From: JAEUMD01 sp044222395 | Lineage (GTDB): Bacteria > Pseudomonadota > Alphaproteobacteria > Rhizobiales > Hyphomicrobiaceae | NCBI GenBank assembly: GCA_044222395.1 | Contig: JBGANK010000002.1 | Location: 62,001 to 126,000 of the forward strand | DNA: 64,000 bases | Direction: 5' to 3' | Shown: positions 1 to 8,806 of the stretch, piece after piece | How the letters are laid out: each line of letters opens with the position of its first letter | Position numbering within the stretch: position 1 is the stretch's first letter | Made by a program: the position numbers and the translations under genes | Notes under the pieces: generated by a model | What the model was told of the DNA's origin: nothing | Seen by the model: only the letters and a program-made list of their open reading frames with translations | Database searches by the model: none

Positions 1-816
1 ACGATCTTGATCACCGGGGCGTCGTCGGGCATCGGCCTGGCGGCGGCAAAGCGCATGAAGGCGGAGGGCTGGCGGGTGCTGGCGACGGCACGCCAGCCGG
101 ACGATCTCGATTTTCTGCGCAGGGTGGTGGGAGTCGAGGCGCTGGCGCTGGAGCTTGGCAATGCGGGCTCGATTGCGGCGTGCGCCGATGATGTACTGGT
201 GCGGACGGGCGGCCGGATCCATGCTCTTTTCAACAACGCTGCCTTCGGGCAGGTCGGTGCGGTCGAGGACCTGACGCCGGACGTGCTGAGACTGCAGCTC
301 GAGGTCAACCTAATCGGTACGCATGATCTGACGCGGCGGCTCATTCCTGCGATGCGGGCGAAGGGGGCCGGGCGGATCGTGCAATGCTCCTCCGTGCTGG
401 GGTTCGTCTCTGGGCCTTACCGTGGGGCCTACAGCGCGTCGAAGTTCGCGCTTGAAGCGCTGAGTGACGCAATGCGCCTGGAGCTTCGCGGCAGCGGCAT
501 TCTCGTCTCGGTGATCGAGCCGGGGCCGATCCGCACGCGCTTCGTGGAGACGGCGCTTGCAAGGTTTCGCGAGACAGTCGACATCGATGGCTCGGTGCAC
601 CGGGCCGTCTACGAGGCGCGGCTGCGATCGATGGAAGCCGGCGGCAAGCAGACCTTCAAGCTGGAGCCGGAAGCGGTGGCCGACAAGCTCGTGCATGCCG
701 TCACCTCGCCACGTCCCAAGCTGCGCTATTACGTGACGACGCCGACCTACATCGCAGCGGGTTTGCGGCGGCTGTTGCCGTGGCGTCTGCTCGATCAGCT
801 GCTCGCCAGGATGTGA
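1..816 (+). CDS. SDR family short-chain dehydrogenase/reductase (5' end outside window)
   Basis: NAD(P)-dependent classical short-chain dehydrogenase; the substrate cannot be told. The frame is open from base 1 and already reads T-I-L-I-T-G there, so the start codon lies upstream and the TTG at base 7 is not a real start. Visible are the dinucleotide motif TGASSGIG, the NNAA-type strand (FNNAAFG), the catalytic Ser (VQCSSVLG) and the YxxxK pair (AYSASKFALEAL). The C-terminal part (EPGPIRTRF) is typical of the family. It runs toward rlmH, which is convergent 44 bases away. Confidence 0.9.
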   Translation, partial: TILITGASSGIGLAAAKRMKAEGWRVLATARQPDDLDFLRRVVGVEALALELGNAGSIAACADDVLVRTGGRIHALFNNAAFGQVGAVEDLTPDVLRLQLEVNLIGTHDLTRRLIPAMRAKGAGRIVQCSSVLGFVSGPYRGAYSASKFALEALSDAMRLELRGSGILVSVIEPGPIRTRFVETALARFRETVDIDGSVHRAVYEARLRSMEAGGKQTFKLEPEAVADKLVHAVTSPRPKLRYYVTTPTYIAAGLRRLLPWRLLDQLLARM

Positions 817-860
817 GGGACGAGCTGACTTCGATTGTCAGAGTCCGATGTCGGCATTCG

Positions 861-1343
861 TCAAGGGCGGTGATAGGGGTGGCCGGACAGAATGGTGATT
901 GCGCGGTAGATCTGTTCGAGCAGCAGCACGCGGGCCAGTCCGTGTGGCAGCGTCATGGCGCTAAGCGTCAGCTTGTGGTCGGCCGTTTCGTGCAGCTTGT
1001 CGCCGTGGCCATCCGGGCCGCCGATGAGGAATGCGAGTTCGCGCGTGCCCTCGTCGCGAAGTTTGCGCAAGAGCGTGGCAAAGTCTTCGCTGGAAAATGC
1101 CTCTCCGCGCTCGTCTAGCATAACGCGTCGATCGGCCCGCGCTGCGGCGGCGATGAGGCGCGTCGCTTCGTCGTTCTTGCGCATAGGCGCGCTCGCGGCG
1201 CGTGCTTCGGGTAGCTCCGTCACGGTGAGCGGGCCCAGCGACAAGGCCCGGCCGGCCTGGTCGATGCGCTTCTTGTAGCGTGCCGACAAGTCTTCCTCGC
1301 CGGTGTCCTTGAGACGTCCGACGGCGGCAATGAGCAAGCGCAT
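861..1343 (-). CDS. rlmH: 23S rRNA pseudouridine-1915 N3-methyltransferase RlmH
   Basis: SPOUT-class methyltransferase that modifies pseudouridine 1915 in helix 69 of 23S rRNA, using S-adenosylmethionine. The product is 160 aa, the usual length. The SAM-binding knot motif GGPDGHG and the conserved C-terminal end GHPYHRP are both present. It is the last gene of the nadD-rsfS-rlmH ribosome/NAD group read on the minus strand, an order widely conserved in Alphaproteobacteria. About 300 bases with a repeat separate it from rsfS, so co-transcription is not assured. Confidence 0.95.
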   Translation of the reverse strand: MRLLIAAVGRLKDTGEEDLSARYKKRIDQAGRALSLGPLTVTELPEARAASAPMRKNDEATRLIAAAARADRRVMLDERGEAFSSEDFATLLRKLRDEGTRELAFLIGGPDGHGDKLHETADHKLTLSAMTLPHGLARVLLLEQIYRAITILSGHPYHRP

Positions 1344-1644
1344 TCAATTTCGCCGCGCCCGGCATGTGCGTGCCTGCGCGCTCCTGATGCTCAACCTTGT
1401 GCCGACGTGTTCAACGCTTTTTCCGAGAGATAGTGGCACGCCTTCGCTGTAACTGGATCGGTTTCGTCTCAGGCGATCAGGCTCTCTATTTGAGAGACCG
1501 ATTCACGCATTCGCTGGAACCTGAGTTGGTTCCATCTCAGGCGATCGGGCTCATGCAATCGCTTCTCATGTGGCGCGATAGATCCCGCGGACAAGCCGCG
1601 GGATGACACGGCCAGTGTTTGTAGCGACGCGTCTAGAGCCCAGC
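1344..1644. other. Intergenic region rsfS-rlmH with dispersed repeat
   Basis: No gene is supported here. A short plus-strand ORF (1397-1606) exists only because the repeat at 1491-1550 is open in that frame; the copy at 57609-57668 yields a similar peptide. A partly degenerate extra copy of the same motif (TCAGGCGATCAGG) lies just left of it at about 1470-1482. A short inverted pair, CCCGCGG and CCGCGGG, lies near 1583-1601 and could form a hairpin after rsfS. Confidence 0.6.
1491..1550. repeat. Dispersed repeat family 2, copy 1
   Basis: Sixty bases that align without gaps to 57609-57668, with about 48 of 60 positions identical by eye. The core TCGCTGGAAC...GGTTCCATCTCA holds a small inverted repeat (GGAAC/GTTCC). 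It lies in the rsfS-rlmH gap. It resembles the short intergenic palindromic repeats common in Hyphomicrobiales genomes. Confidence 0.8.
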
Positions 1645-2055
1645 CTAGTGAGCGATCGTTTCGCCCGGCCGATCGATGCTCCACATCTTCTCGAGGTTAT
1701 AGAAGTCACGCACCTCGGGACGGAACACGTGGACGATGATGTCGCCGGTGTCGATCAGTACCCAATCGCAGGCTTCCGTGCCTTCAACGCGCGTGCGTCC
1801 CAGGCCGGCCTCTTTCAATTTGCGTTGGAGCTGGTCGGCGATTGCGCCGACGTGGCGATCGGTACGGCCGGTGGCTACCACCATGTAGTCGCCGATCGTC
1901 GTCTTGCCCGCGAGATCGATGGTGACGATCTCCTCTGCCTTGGCCTCGTCGAGCCAGTGGCAGACCTTGTCGAGCAGCGCTTTGGAGGCAATCCTGTCAG
2001 AGAGTACCTCGGTCAGAGGGGTGCTTGCAGCCTTACCCTCGATTGCGGTTCGCAT
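1645..2055 (-). CDS. rsfS: Ribosomal silencing factor RsfS (DUF143)
   Basis: Small protein that binds ribosomal protein uL14 on the 50S subunit and blocks subunit joining when nutrients are scarce. The 136-aa product carries the family core: KAEEIVTIDL, the GDYMVVATGRTDRHV segment, the EGTEACDWVLIDTGDIIVH segment and FYNLEKMW near the C-terminus. The N-terminal 25 residues are less conserved. It sits between nadD and rlmH as in many bacteria. Confidence 0.95.
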   Translation of the reverse strand: MRTAIEGKAASTPLTEVLSDRIASKALLDKVCHWLDEAKAEEIVTIDLAGKTTIGDYMVVATGRTDRHVGAIADQLQRKLKEAGLGRTRVEGTEACDWVLIDTGDIIVHVFRPEVRDFYNLEKMWSIDRPGETIAH

Positions 2056-2344
2056 CGTGTGGTGGACGTCCTTTCATCAGATCGCCGGCGTGCGAGTGTC
2101 TCGTGCGTTTTTTTCGACCGCCTGCTGATACGTGGCCATGGTCGGAGCTCAATGGAAGGGCCCTGACCGGAGCGAAGGAGCACGAACAAGAATCCGACGC
2201 CTGCGGCAAGACTACGCGGCACCTTGCCATGCAGGCAACTGGTTTAGGGCGCAAGTGTGGCCAAATGTTAACACTGTGGCGTCTGCAACTTGGCCGGACT
2301 GGTGCGGTGCCTTCGATTCCGGTTTCGCGCAGGGTGCGGCGGAG

Positions 2345-3064
2345 TCAGCCAGGGCGGCCTGAGCGAATTTCGGTCGATGAGAGTGCGGACAGGCGGGTCG
2401 GCAGAAAGATCCAAGCCGGTGGTTTTGAACCAGGCAGCCGCGGGGCTCGGTCGGCCCCAAGCCTCGACCGCGACATGGCTCGCGCGGCGGGCGAGGCCAA
2501 CGCCTTCAAAATCCACCCCGGTCGGTCGATGACGGCGATCGGTATCTGCCAGACGATGTCGCGCCAGCGCCGCCAGCGGTGGAGCTGCGCGAGATTGTCG
2601 GCACCCATCACCCAGACGAAATGCGTTGCCGGGAACCGGCGCTTCAGGAATGCAACGGTGGCGAAGGTGTAGGGCGAGCCGAGCGCCGTTTCGAAATCCG
2701 TTATGCGTATGCGTGGATCACGACCAACAATTGCGTGAGCCGTCTTGACGCGCTGATCGAGCGCGACAAGTCCGTCGCGCGACTTGAGCGGATTGCCAGG
2801 CGATACGATCCACCACACTTCATCAAGCCGCAGGCGTCGCAGAGCGGTGCGGGCGACGAGCAGATGTCCGTTATGGGCTGGATTGAACGAGCCACCCATC
2901 AATCCAATGCGACGACCCGCACATACGGGCGGCGTATTGATGAGCAGGGCGGGACTGGGGAGTTGGGGCGGGCGCAAGCGGTTCAGACAAGCCTTTGGTG
3001 TGAAACATGCTTTGACACTTACTCTTTTTTTGCGAGGTTTGCCAAAGGTGTTGATCTTGAACAA
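2345..3064 (-). CDS. nadD: Nicotinate-nucleotide adenylyltransferase NadD
   Basis: Transfers AMP from ATP to nicotinic acid mononucleotide in NAD biosynthesis. The nucleotidyltransferase signature GGSFNPAHNGH is present, as are WWIVSPGNPLK, FVWVMGADNL and the late LSSTEIRSG (the S-S-T-x-I-R motif). The start is uncertain. The longest frame opens with TTG at 3064 and gives 239 aa, with about 50 residues before the signature. A TTG at 2977 (L-R-P-P) would give a length closer to the alphaproteobacterial norm. Neither has a clear Shine-Dalgarno sequence. Confidence 0.92.
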   Translation of the reverse strand: MFKINTFGKPRKKRVSVKACFTPKACLNRLRPPQLPSPALLINTPPVCAGRRIGLMGGSFNPAHNGHLLVARTALRRLRLDEVWWIVSPGNPLKSRDGLVALDQRVKTAHAIVGRDPRIRITDFETALGSPYTFATVAFLKRRFPATHFVWVMGADNLAQLHRWRRWRDIVWQIPIAVIDRPGWILKALASPAARAMSRSRLGADRAPRLPGSKPPAWIFLPTRLSALSSTEIRSGRPG

Positions 3065-3224
3065 GCATCAGCGCGAATTGGCACAGCGGAAGCGAGGGCT
3101 ATTGCTGATGCAAACTTTATGATCTGGGTCACAGACTATCAGCGCTACCGGTTCTATAGCGATCGCTTCGCGGCCATGGGGCAATCGTTGTCGCGAATAC
3201 CTGAAGTTCACAAGGAGTAAGACC

Positions 3225-3521
3225 ATGAACGTATTGAAAGCCGCAGCGAGCGCGCTGTTCATCGTTGGCGCCGCTGGAACAGCCTTGGCGCAAGAGGGTC
3301 CGGTGGCAACGGCTTGCAAGGCGGACATCGCCGCGCTCTGCGCCGGCAAGAGCCATCAGAACCGCGAAGTGCGCAACTGCCTCGAAGACAACAAGACCAA
3401 GGTTTCAACTGCCTGCAAGACGGCGCTGGATTCCACCGGAGGCGGCAAGGGAATGGGTGGAATGGGCGGCATGAGGGGAATGGGTGGTATGGGCGGAATG
3501 GGCGGCGGTATGGGCAAATAG
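3225..3521 (+). CDS. Small exported Cys-rich repeat protein with Met/Gly tail
   Basis: A 98-aa protein of unknown role. Residues 1-22 form a signal peptide ending ALA before QE. The mature part has four Cys (31, 39, 52, 64) in a C-x7-C...C-x11-C layout like the single GLG1/FGFR-type cysteine-rich repeat (PF00839-like; by eye only). Residues 74-98 are almost pure Gly and Met, with seven Met residues. Such a tail could bind soft metals, but that is inference. The Shine-Dalgarno AAGGAG lies just upstream of the ATG. It is the only plus-strand gene within the proB-rlmH block and is divergent from nadD. Confidence 0.8.
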   Translation: MNVLKAAASALFIVGAAGTALAQEGPVATACKADIAALCAGKSHQNREVRNCLEDNKTKVSTACKTALDSTGGGKGMGGMGGMRGMGGMGGMGGGMGK

Positions 3522-3587
3522 GATTGCCTCACCCCCGGTGTAGCGATCACTCGCTTCCCGGCTCTTCATGAGCCAGCCCAATAGAGC

Positions 3588-3683
3588 GCGTTCACTTCAG
3601 ATGGAATGGCGAACGCGGTTTGTCTCCTTTATTTGAGCATGTTTTTCACGCTGAACCGCTCAACACTTCAGCTCAACATGCTC
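3588..3683. repeat. Dispersed palindromic repeat family 1, copy A
   Basis: The core 3635-3683 is bounded by GAGCATG and its inverse CATGCTC around CACGCTGAACCGCTCAACAC. Related copies lie at 43021-43069 and 30167-30214. Copies A and B also share the 45 bases to the left of the core (GGAATGGCGAACGCG-type against GAACCGCGGACGCG-type), so the element is longer than its palindrome. Confidence 0.8.
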
Positions 3684-3692
3684 CATAAGCGA

Positions 3693-3729
3693 GACGCCCG
3701 CAGCATCCTTCACGAATGCTGCGGGCGTC
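3693..3729. terminator. Perfect 14-bp hairpin between convergent genes
   Basis: GACGCCCGCAGCAT (3693-3706) pairs exactly with ATGCTGCGGGCGTC (3716-3729) over a 9-base loop. It lies between the plus-strand Cys-rich gene and the minus-strand Ala-rich gene, which converge here, so it may stop both. No long T tract follows on either strand, so intrinsic termination is likely but not certain. Confidence 0.6.
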
Positions 3730-3807
3730 ATCTTGTGCATGGACGGTGCTGTCCGCGGTGCGATGCGTGCTTGCAGTGAAGCTCGCCTGCACCGTTGCAG
3801 AGTCCAG

Positions 3808-4500
3808 CTAGTTGTCGTCGTCCTCGTTTTTCTTTTTCTTCGACTTCTTCGCACTGCTGACCTTCGTCGCCTTCTTGCTCGAGCCAGCCGCTTTGCCTGT
3901 CGCAGATGCCTTGGCAGACTTAGCTCCACCTGCAGCCTTTCCAGAGCCTGCGGCGCGTGGTGCGGAAACCTTCTTCTTTTCGTAGCCTGCCGGTCCCTTG
4001 CCCCACTTCTCGCGCTCAGCGATCAGAGCCTTCGGGTCGGAGGTGGGGAGAACTGCGTAACCACCGGCCGGTGCTGCTGCTGCTGCTGCGGTCTTGGCTG
4101 GTGCGGCGGCGGCTTTCGCCGGTGCAGCCGCTGCCTTGGCCGGAGCAGCGGCTTTAGCGGCGGTGCCCTTCGCCTTGCCCGCGGGCGCGGTGCCCCACTT
4201 GGACCGCTCGGCGATCAGCTCCTGAGCAGTGGTGGTGGGTAGTGCAGGGTAGGCGCCGGCTGCCGCCGCCTTGGCAGGCGCTGCAGCGGCCGCTGCAGGT
4301 GCTGCTGCAGCAGGAGCAGCGGCAGGCTGCGCTGCAACGGTGCTGGGCTTGGATCCCCACTTCTCACGTTGCGAAATGAGATCCTGTGCGGTGGTCGTGG
4401 AGAGGGCGGGACGCCCGCCCACAGATCCAGCATCTTGGGCGATGGCGGGCATTACCAGCGCCATGCTGGCGAAGGCAATTAGCGAAATGCGACCATTCAT
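3808..4500 (-). CDS. Exported Ala-rich protein with three LPTTTAQELIAERxKWG repeats and a Lys-rich tail
   Basis: A 230-aa protein of unknown function. A signal peptide (residues 1-21, ending AIA before QD) predicts export. Three copies of a 22-residue unit, P-A-L-x-T-T-T-A-Q-x-L-I-x-x-R-x-K-W-G, lie at 31-52, 85-106 and 149-170. They are joined by Ala/Pro/Lys linkers of the AAPAKAAA kind. Residues 175-225 are rich in Lys, Ala and Ser, like histone H1 tails, and the protein ends NEDDDN. It lies just after proA on the same strand, with 156 bases between them. Confidence 0.8.
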   Translation of the reverse strand: MNGRISLIAFASMALVMPAIAQDAGSVGGRPALSTTTAQDLISQREKWGSKPSTVAAQPAAAPAAAAPAAAAAAPAKAAAAGAYPALPTTTAQELIAERSKWGTAPAGKAKGTAAKAAAPAKAAAAPAKAAAAPAKTAAAAAAPAGGYAVLPTSDPKALIAEREKWGKGPAGYEKKKVSAPRAAGSGKAAGGAKSAKASATGKAAGSSKKATKVSSAKKSKKKKNEDDDN

Positions 4501-4656
4501 TGGCGCGGCTCCTTGGAGTTTTTCCTTGTTTTGTTTGTGTTCGGCAGGCTGGGTCTGGGCATACGAAGCCGCCCCGGCGCCGAGCCAAGCCGGACAGTAT
4601 TCACTCTACTTGAAACCTGAAAGCTTTGCGATGGCCTCAAAGTTAATCAAAGGCCA

Positions 4657-5952
4657 TTACTTTTGGCGCACCTGGCCGGTTCCCCGGACGAGGTACTTGA
4701 AGCTTGTCAGCTGTTCCACTCCGACCGGCCCCCGGGCGTGTAACCTACCGGTGGCAATGCCGATTTCCGCACCCATGCCAAATTCGCCTCCGTCGGCGAA
4801 CTGGGTCGAGGCGTTGTGCAGGACGATAGCTGAATCGACCTGTTTCAGGAAGCGTTCTGCGGTGGCCTGACATTCCGTGACTATTGCATCGGTGTGCTGC
4901 GAGCCGTAGCGCGAGATATGGCGGATCGCCTCGTCGACGCCGTCGACCATCCTGACGGCGATGATCGCGTCCAGGAATTCGTGTCCCCAATCGGCGTCGG
5001 TCGCGGGTTTCACGTGAGGGTCGGATTTCTGAACCATTGCATCGCCGCGCACCTCGCAGCCTGCCTCGAGCAGTGCCGTTACGAGCGGAGTGACGTAGTC
5101 GGTGTCGGCGTTCTTGTCGATCAGCAGGCATTCGGTGGCGCCGCAAACTCCGGTGCGCCGCATCTTGGCGTTGACGACGATCTCGCGCGCCATGTCAATG
5201 TCAGCGCCGCGGTCAACGTAGGTGTGGCAGATACCTTCCAGGTGGGCGAAGACTGGAACGCGCGCCTCTTTTTGGACTCGCTCGACAAGGCTCTTGCCGC
5301 CGCGCGGAACTATGACGTCGATGGCGCCATCGAGGCCGGCGAGCATGTGGCCGACGGCATCGCGGTTGGTGGTGGGCACGAGCTGGATCGCATCTGTCGG
5401 CAAGCAGCCTCGCATCAATCCATGCTTCAAACATGTGACGATGGCTGCCGAAGTCGCATGGCTGTCGGACCCGCTGCGCAGGATTGCGGCATTGCCAGCC
5501 TTGAGGCAAAGGCCGCCAGCGTCCGCGGTTACGTTTGGCCTGCTCTCGTAGATGATGCCGACGACACCAAGTGGCACGCGTACGCGCTGAATGTCGAGAC
5601 CGTTGGGGCGCTTCCACTCGGCCATCACGGTGCCGACCGGATCGTCGAGCGCCGCGATGGATTCGAGACCCTTGGCGATGCCTTCGATGCGGGCCGGATC
5701 GAGCATCAAGCGGTCGATGTAGGACGCGGGCCGGCCCGCCTCCTTGGCGGCAGAGATGTCGCGTGCGTTGGCGGCGAGAATCGCCGGCGTGTGCGTGCGC
5801 AATTCGCATGCAGCGACGTTCAGTGCCTCGTCCTTCTGCTCCCGCCTGGCAAGCGCCAGCTCGGCAGCTGCCAGCCGAGCAGCGCGCCCCATCTCGTGCA
5901 TGAGACTGGCGATGTCTTCTTGCTGGAGCTTTTGCGGCGCGGTGGCGGTCAT
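4657..5952 (-). CDS. proA: Glutamate-5-semialdehyde dehydrogenase (gamma-glutamyl phosphate reductase) ProA
   Basis: Reduces gamma-glutamyl phosphate with NADPH to glutamate-5-semialdehyde, the second step of proline synthesis. The length of 431 aa suits the family. The catalytic Cys lies in RRTGVCGATE, and the typical segments GVVGIIYESRPNVT, CLKAGNAAILRSGSD and GSQHTDAIVTE are present. It follows proB by 52 bases on the same strand, consistent with a proBA operon. Confidence 0.97.
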   Translation of the reverse strand: MTATAPQKLQQEDIASLMHEMGRAARLAAAELALARREQKDEALNVAACELRTHTPAILAANARDISAAKEAGRPASYIDRLMLDPARIEGIAKGLESIAALDDPVGTVMAEWKRPNGLDIQRVRVPLGVVGIIYESRPNVTADAGGLCLKAGNAAILRSGSDSHATSAAIVTCLKHGLMRGCLPTDAIQLVPTTNRDAVGHMLAGLDGAIDVIVPRGGKSLVERVQKEARVPVFAHLEGICHTYVDRGADIDMAREIVVNAKMRRTGVCGATECLLIDKNADTDYVTPLVTALLEAGCEVRGDAMVQKSDPHVKPATDADWGHEFLDAIIAVRMVDGVDEAIRHISRYGSQHTDAIVTECQATAERFLKQVDSAIVLHNASTQFADGGEFGMGAEIGIATGRLHARGPVGVEQLTSFKYLVRGTGQVRQK

Positions 5953-6004
5953 TGGCTTTCAGCTCCGGATTGAAGGCCCGGCGGTATCGGACGGGGTCAG
6001 CATA

Positions 6005-7177
6005 TCATTTCTGCCCGATCGCGCGGTTCAAGGCCATATCATCTCGGTGAATGAGCTCGGGGCGGCCTTCGAACCCCAATATTCCTCCGATGTCGCTGGA
6101 TCGCTTGCCCATGATGCGTTCCGCGTCCGCATTTGCGTATGCGACAAGGCCCCGGCCCACCTCGTGGCCGGCTTCGTTGCGGATGATGACGACATCACCA
6201 CGGTCGAATGTGCCCGAGATCGACGAGACACCAGCAGGCAGCAGGCTCTTGCCGGTTGCCAGGGCCTTCTCGGCTCCGGCATCGACGACGATGGTGCCGC
6301 GCGGCTCGAGCTGTCCGGAAATCCAGCGCTGCTTGGCGGTGACGGGATCGGACGGCGCGATGAACCATGTTGCAGGGCAGCCCGCGGCAATGGCTGCAAG
6401 CGGGTTCATGACCTTGCCCGATGCGATCACCATATCGCAGCCTGCTGCACGGGCGATCTTGCCAGCCTCGATCTTGGTCTTCATGCCGCCCTTGGAAAGC
6501 TCGGTTCCGGCATCTCCGGCCATGGCCTCGATTTCGGGCGTGATCTCGCTGACCACGTCAAGTCGGTGAGCGGCGCGGCCCGAATCGGGCGGTGCGGTGT
6601 AGAGGCCGTCGATGTCGGAGAGCAGCACCAGGCAGTCGGCAGAGACCATCGAGGCGACGCGCGCCGACAGCCGGTCATTGTCGCCGTAGCGGATCTCGGT
6701 GGTGGCCACCGTGTCGTTCTCGTTGACAACAGGGATGGCCTTGTGCGCGAGAAGGCGGTCGATGGTGTGGCGTGCGTTGAGGTAGCGACGGCGCTCTTCC
6801 GTATCACCCAGCGTGACGAGAATCTGCGCGGCGATAAGCCCGTGCTTGCGCGCAAAATCCTGATAGGCGTGGGCGAGGCTGATCTGGCCGACGGCGGCTG
6901 CGGCTTGGCTTTCCTCCAAGTCGAGCGGACCTTTGGCGAGTTTCAGGGTGTGACGTCCGAGCGCGATGGCGCCAGAAGAGACGAGCACGATCTCCTTGCC
7001 CGCCTTGGCAAGGTGGGCGACGTCGTCCATCAGCGAGGACAGCCAGTCGGTTTTCAGAATGCCGGTCTCACGGTCGACGAGGAGCGCGGAGCCGATCTTG
7101 ACGACGATGCGGTGTGCGGCTGCCCACTCGGGGCGTGCAGTGCTGGCAGCGGAGGCTTGCGGCGTGGCGTGCGGCAT
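6005..7177 (-). CDS. proB: Glutamate 5-kinase ProB
   Basis: Phosphorylates glutamate to gamma-glutamyl phosphate, the feedback-regulated first step of proline synthesis. The amino-acid-kinase domain begins with VVKIGSALLV and includes LVSSGAIALG, PVVNENDTV and SKGGMKTKIEA. A C-terminal PUA domain follows from about residue 290 (GTIVVDAGAEKAL onward, with IRNEAGHEVGRGLVAY). At 390 aa it is the two-domain form, slightly longer than E. coli ProB because of a short N-terminal lead. It is upstream of proA. Confidence 0.97.
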   Translation of the reverse strand: MPHATPQASAASTARPEWAAAHRIVVKIGSALLVDRETGILKTDWLSSLMDDVAHLAKAGKEIVLVSSGAIALGRHTLKLAKGPLDLEESQAAAAVGQISLAHAYQDFARKHGLIAAQILVTLGDTEERRRYLNARHTIDRLLAHKAIPVVNENDTVATTEIRYGDNDRLSARVASMVSADCLVLLSDIDGLYTAPPDSGRAAHRLDVVSEITPEIEAMAGDAGTELSKGGMKTKIEAGKIARAAGCDMVIASGKVMNPLAAIAAGCPATWFIAPSDPVTAKQRWISGQLEPRGTIVVDAGAEKALATGKSLLPAGVSSISGTFDRGDVVIIRNEAGHEVGRGLVAYANADAERIMGKRSSDIGGILGFEGRPELIHRDDMALNRAIGQK

Positions 7178-7316
7178 CTGTCGGTCTCGGATCGGTGAGG
7201 CATGGTCACGTTCCAGCTCCCGGCAAGGGCGAAAGAGGAAGCGTGAAATGCCGCTCTGATAGCAGAGTTCGGCTCACTTGGGGGAGCAATGCTGTCGTGC
7301 AGGCGCCAACCGGGCA

Positions 7317-8648
7317 TCAGTTCGGCTGGGCGGCGATGCCTTCCTGCAGCGCCAAGACGTGGCCGGCAAGGTAGAGCGAGCCGCAGATGAGTATGCGCTT
7401 GGGGCCGGGGAAGAGGGAGTCGTGACGCTGCAGCGCTTCCTCGACGCCATTGGCTGGATCGGCGGAGAGGCCGGCGCTGCGGGCCGCCTCGGCAAGCGCG
7501 AGGGGTGTATAGGGCTGCTCATGGGCGCCCGGAATCGGCACGGTTACGACATGGTGGGCGAGGCCGCGGAAATGGCGGAGGAAGCCTTGGGCGTCCTTCA
7601 GCCCCAACATGCCAACGATCAGATGGAGGGGGCGGGGTGCGCGCTCCTCCAGGTCGGCCATGGTTTCGGCCAGGGCGGCACCCGCGGCGGGATTGTGACC
7701 GCCGTCGAGCCACAACTCGGAACCGGGCCGGAGCAGGTCAGTCAGCGCGCCGTCGCTCAGGCGCTGCATGCGGGCGGGCCAGCGGACCGTCTGCAGGCCG
7801 CGCTCGATGGCGCGCTCGCTGATGGCAAAGCCGTCAAGCTCGAGCGCGGCGGCAACGGCGGTGCCGGCATTGTCGATCTGGTGCGGTCCGATCAGCGCCG
7901 GCAAGGGCAAGTCGAGCAGCTGCTGCTGGCGCTGGACGACAAGGCGGCCGGCCTGCTCATAGGCGTCGAAATCCTCGCCCCAGACGACGAGCGGGGCGCC
8001 GACGCGCCGCGCCCAGTTGGCGATGACGACCATCGCTTCCTCGTCCTGATGAGCGACGACGGTTTTCATGCGAGGCTTCAAGATGCCGGCCTTCTCCGCA
8101 GCGATCAGCGAGAGGCGGTCGCCGAGCTTGTCGGCGTGGTCGAGAGACACCGGCGTGATCACGCCGAGACGGGGATTGGGTACGACATTGGTGGCATCGA
8201 GTCGGCCGCCAAGGCCGACCTCCAGCAGCAGTGCGTCGGCGGGGTTCTCGGCGAAGGCGAGGAAGGCGGCGGCAGTCGTGATCTCGAACTGGGTGATGTC
8301 GTCGCCGTCGTTGAGTTTCTGCGTGCGGGTCAGCACGTCGACCAGCTGCTTCTCGCCAATCGGCTCGCCAGGGGCCCCGGCGCGGCCGAGGACGATGCGT
8401 TCATGGAAGCGGACGAGATGCGGCGAGGTATAGGCGTGCACCGCGTAGCCCGCCGCTTCTAGAATGGCCTTCAAATAGGCGGTGACGGAGCCCTTGCCGT
8501 TGGTGCCAGCGATGTGGATGACGGGCGGCAGTTTGAGGTGCGGGTTGCCGAGCTTGCCTAGGAGCCGCTCGACGCGGCCCAGCGACAGGTCGATCAGCTT
8601 CGGATGAAGCAGCTTCAGGTCGGCGAGGAGCTTGTCGCTCGTCGGCAT
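7317..8648 (-). CDS. folC: Bifunctional dihydrofolate/folylpolyglutamate synthase FolC
   Basis: Joins dihydropteroate with glutamate and extends the polyglutamate tail of folates, using ATP. The 443-aa product has the Mur-ligase-type P-loop HIAGTNGKGS, the substrate loop YTSPHLVRFHERI, EVGLGGRLDATNV and the SLDHADKLG segment. The C-terminal domain carries WLDGGHNPAA. It is read from accD toward proB, the usual alphaproteobacterial accD-folC order. Confidence 0.97.
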   Translation of the reverse strand: MPTSDKLLADLKLLHPKLIDLSLGRVERLLGKLGNPHLKLPPVIHIAGTNGKGSVTAYLKAILEAAGYAVHAYTSPHLVRFHERIVLGRAGAPGEPIGEKQLVDVLTRTQKLNDGDDITQFEITTAAAFLAFAENPADALLLEVGLGGRLDATNVVPNPRLGVITPVSLDHADKLGDRLSLIAAEKAGILKPRMKTVVAHQDEEAMVVIANWARRVGAPLVVWGEDFDAYEQAGRLVVQRQQQLLDLPLPALIGPHQIDNAGTAVAAALELDGFAISERAIERGLQTVRWPARMQRLSDGALTDLLRPGSELWLDGGHNPAAGAALAETMADLEERAPRPLHLIVGMLGLKDAQGFLRHFRGLAHHVVTVPIPGAHEQPYTPLALAEAARSAGLSADPANGVEEALQRHDSLFPGPKRILICGSLYLAGHVLALQEGIAAQPN

Positions 8649-8806
8649 CTCCGCCTCGTGGTGCTCGGTGCTGATCGGGCTGCTGAACTCAAGCTGTGAT
8701 GCTGCGCCGGCAGCGGCCTTCGAGCATCGGATGGTCAGAGATCGATGGCCTGCACGTGGCCACGTCCGTTCTCGCTACAGCGGTTTTGCGATCAGGACAA
8801 CCAGGT

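Noticed and set aside
1397..1606. 69-codon ORF in the rsfS-rlmH gap
   Set aside because: Most of it is translated repeat; the same peptide pattern appears at the other repeat copy near 57609.
4894..8462. Long plus-strand frames (359, 484 and 394 codons) opposite proA, proB and folC
   Set aside because: They are antisense shadows of conserved enzymes; none has a recognisable domain.
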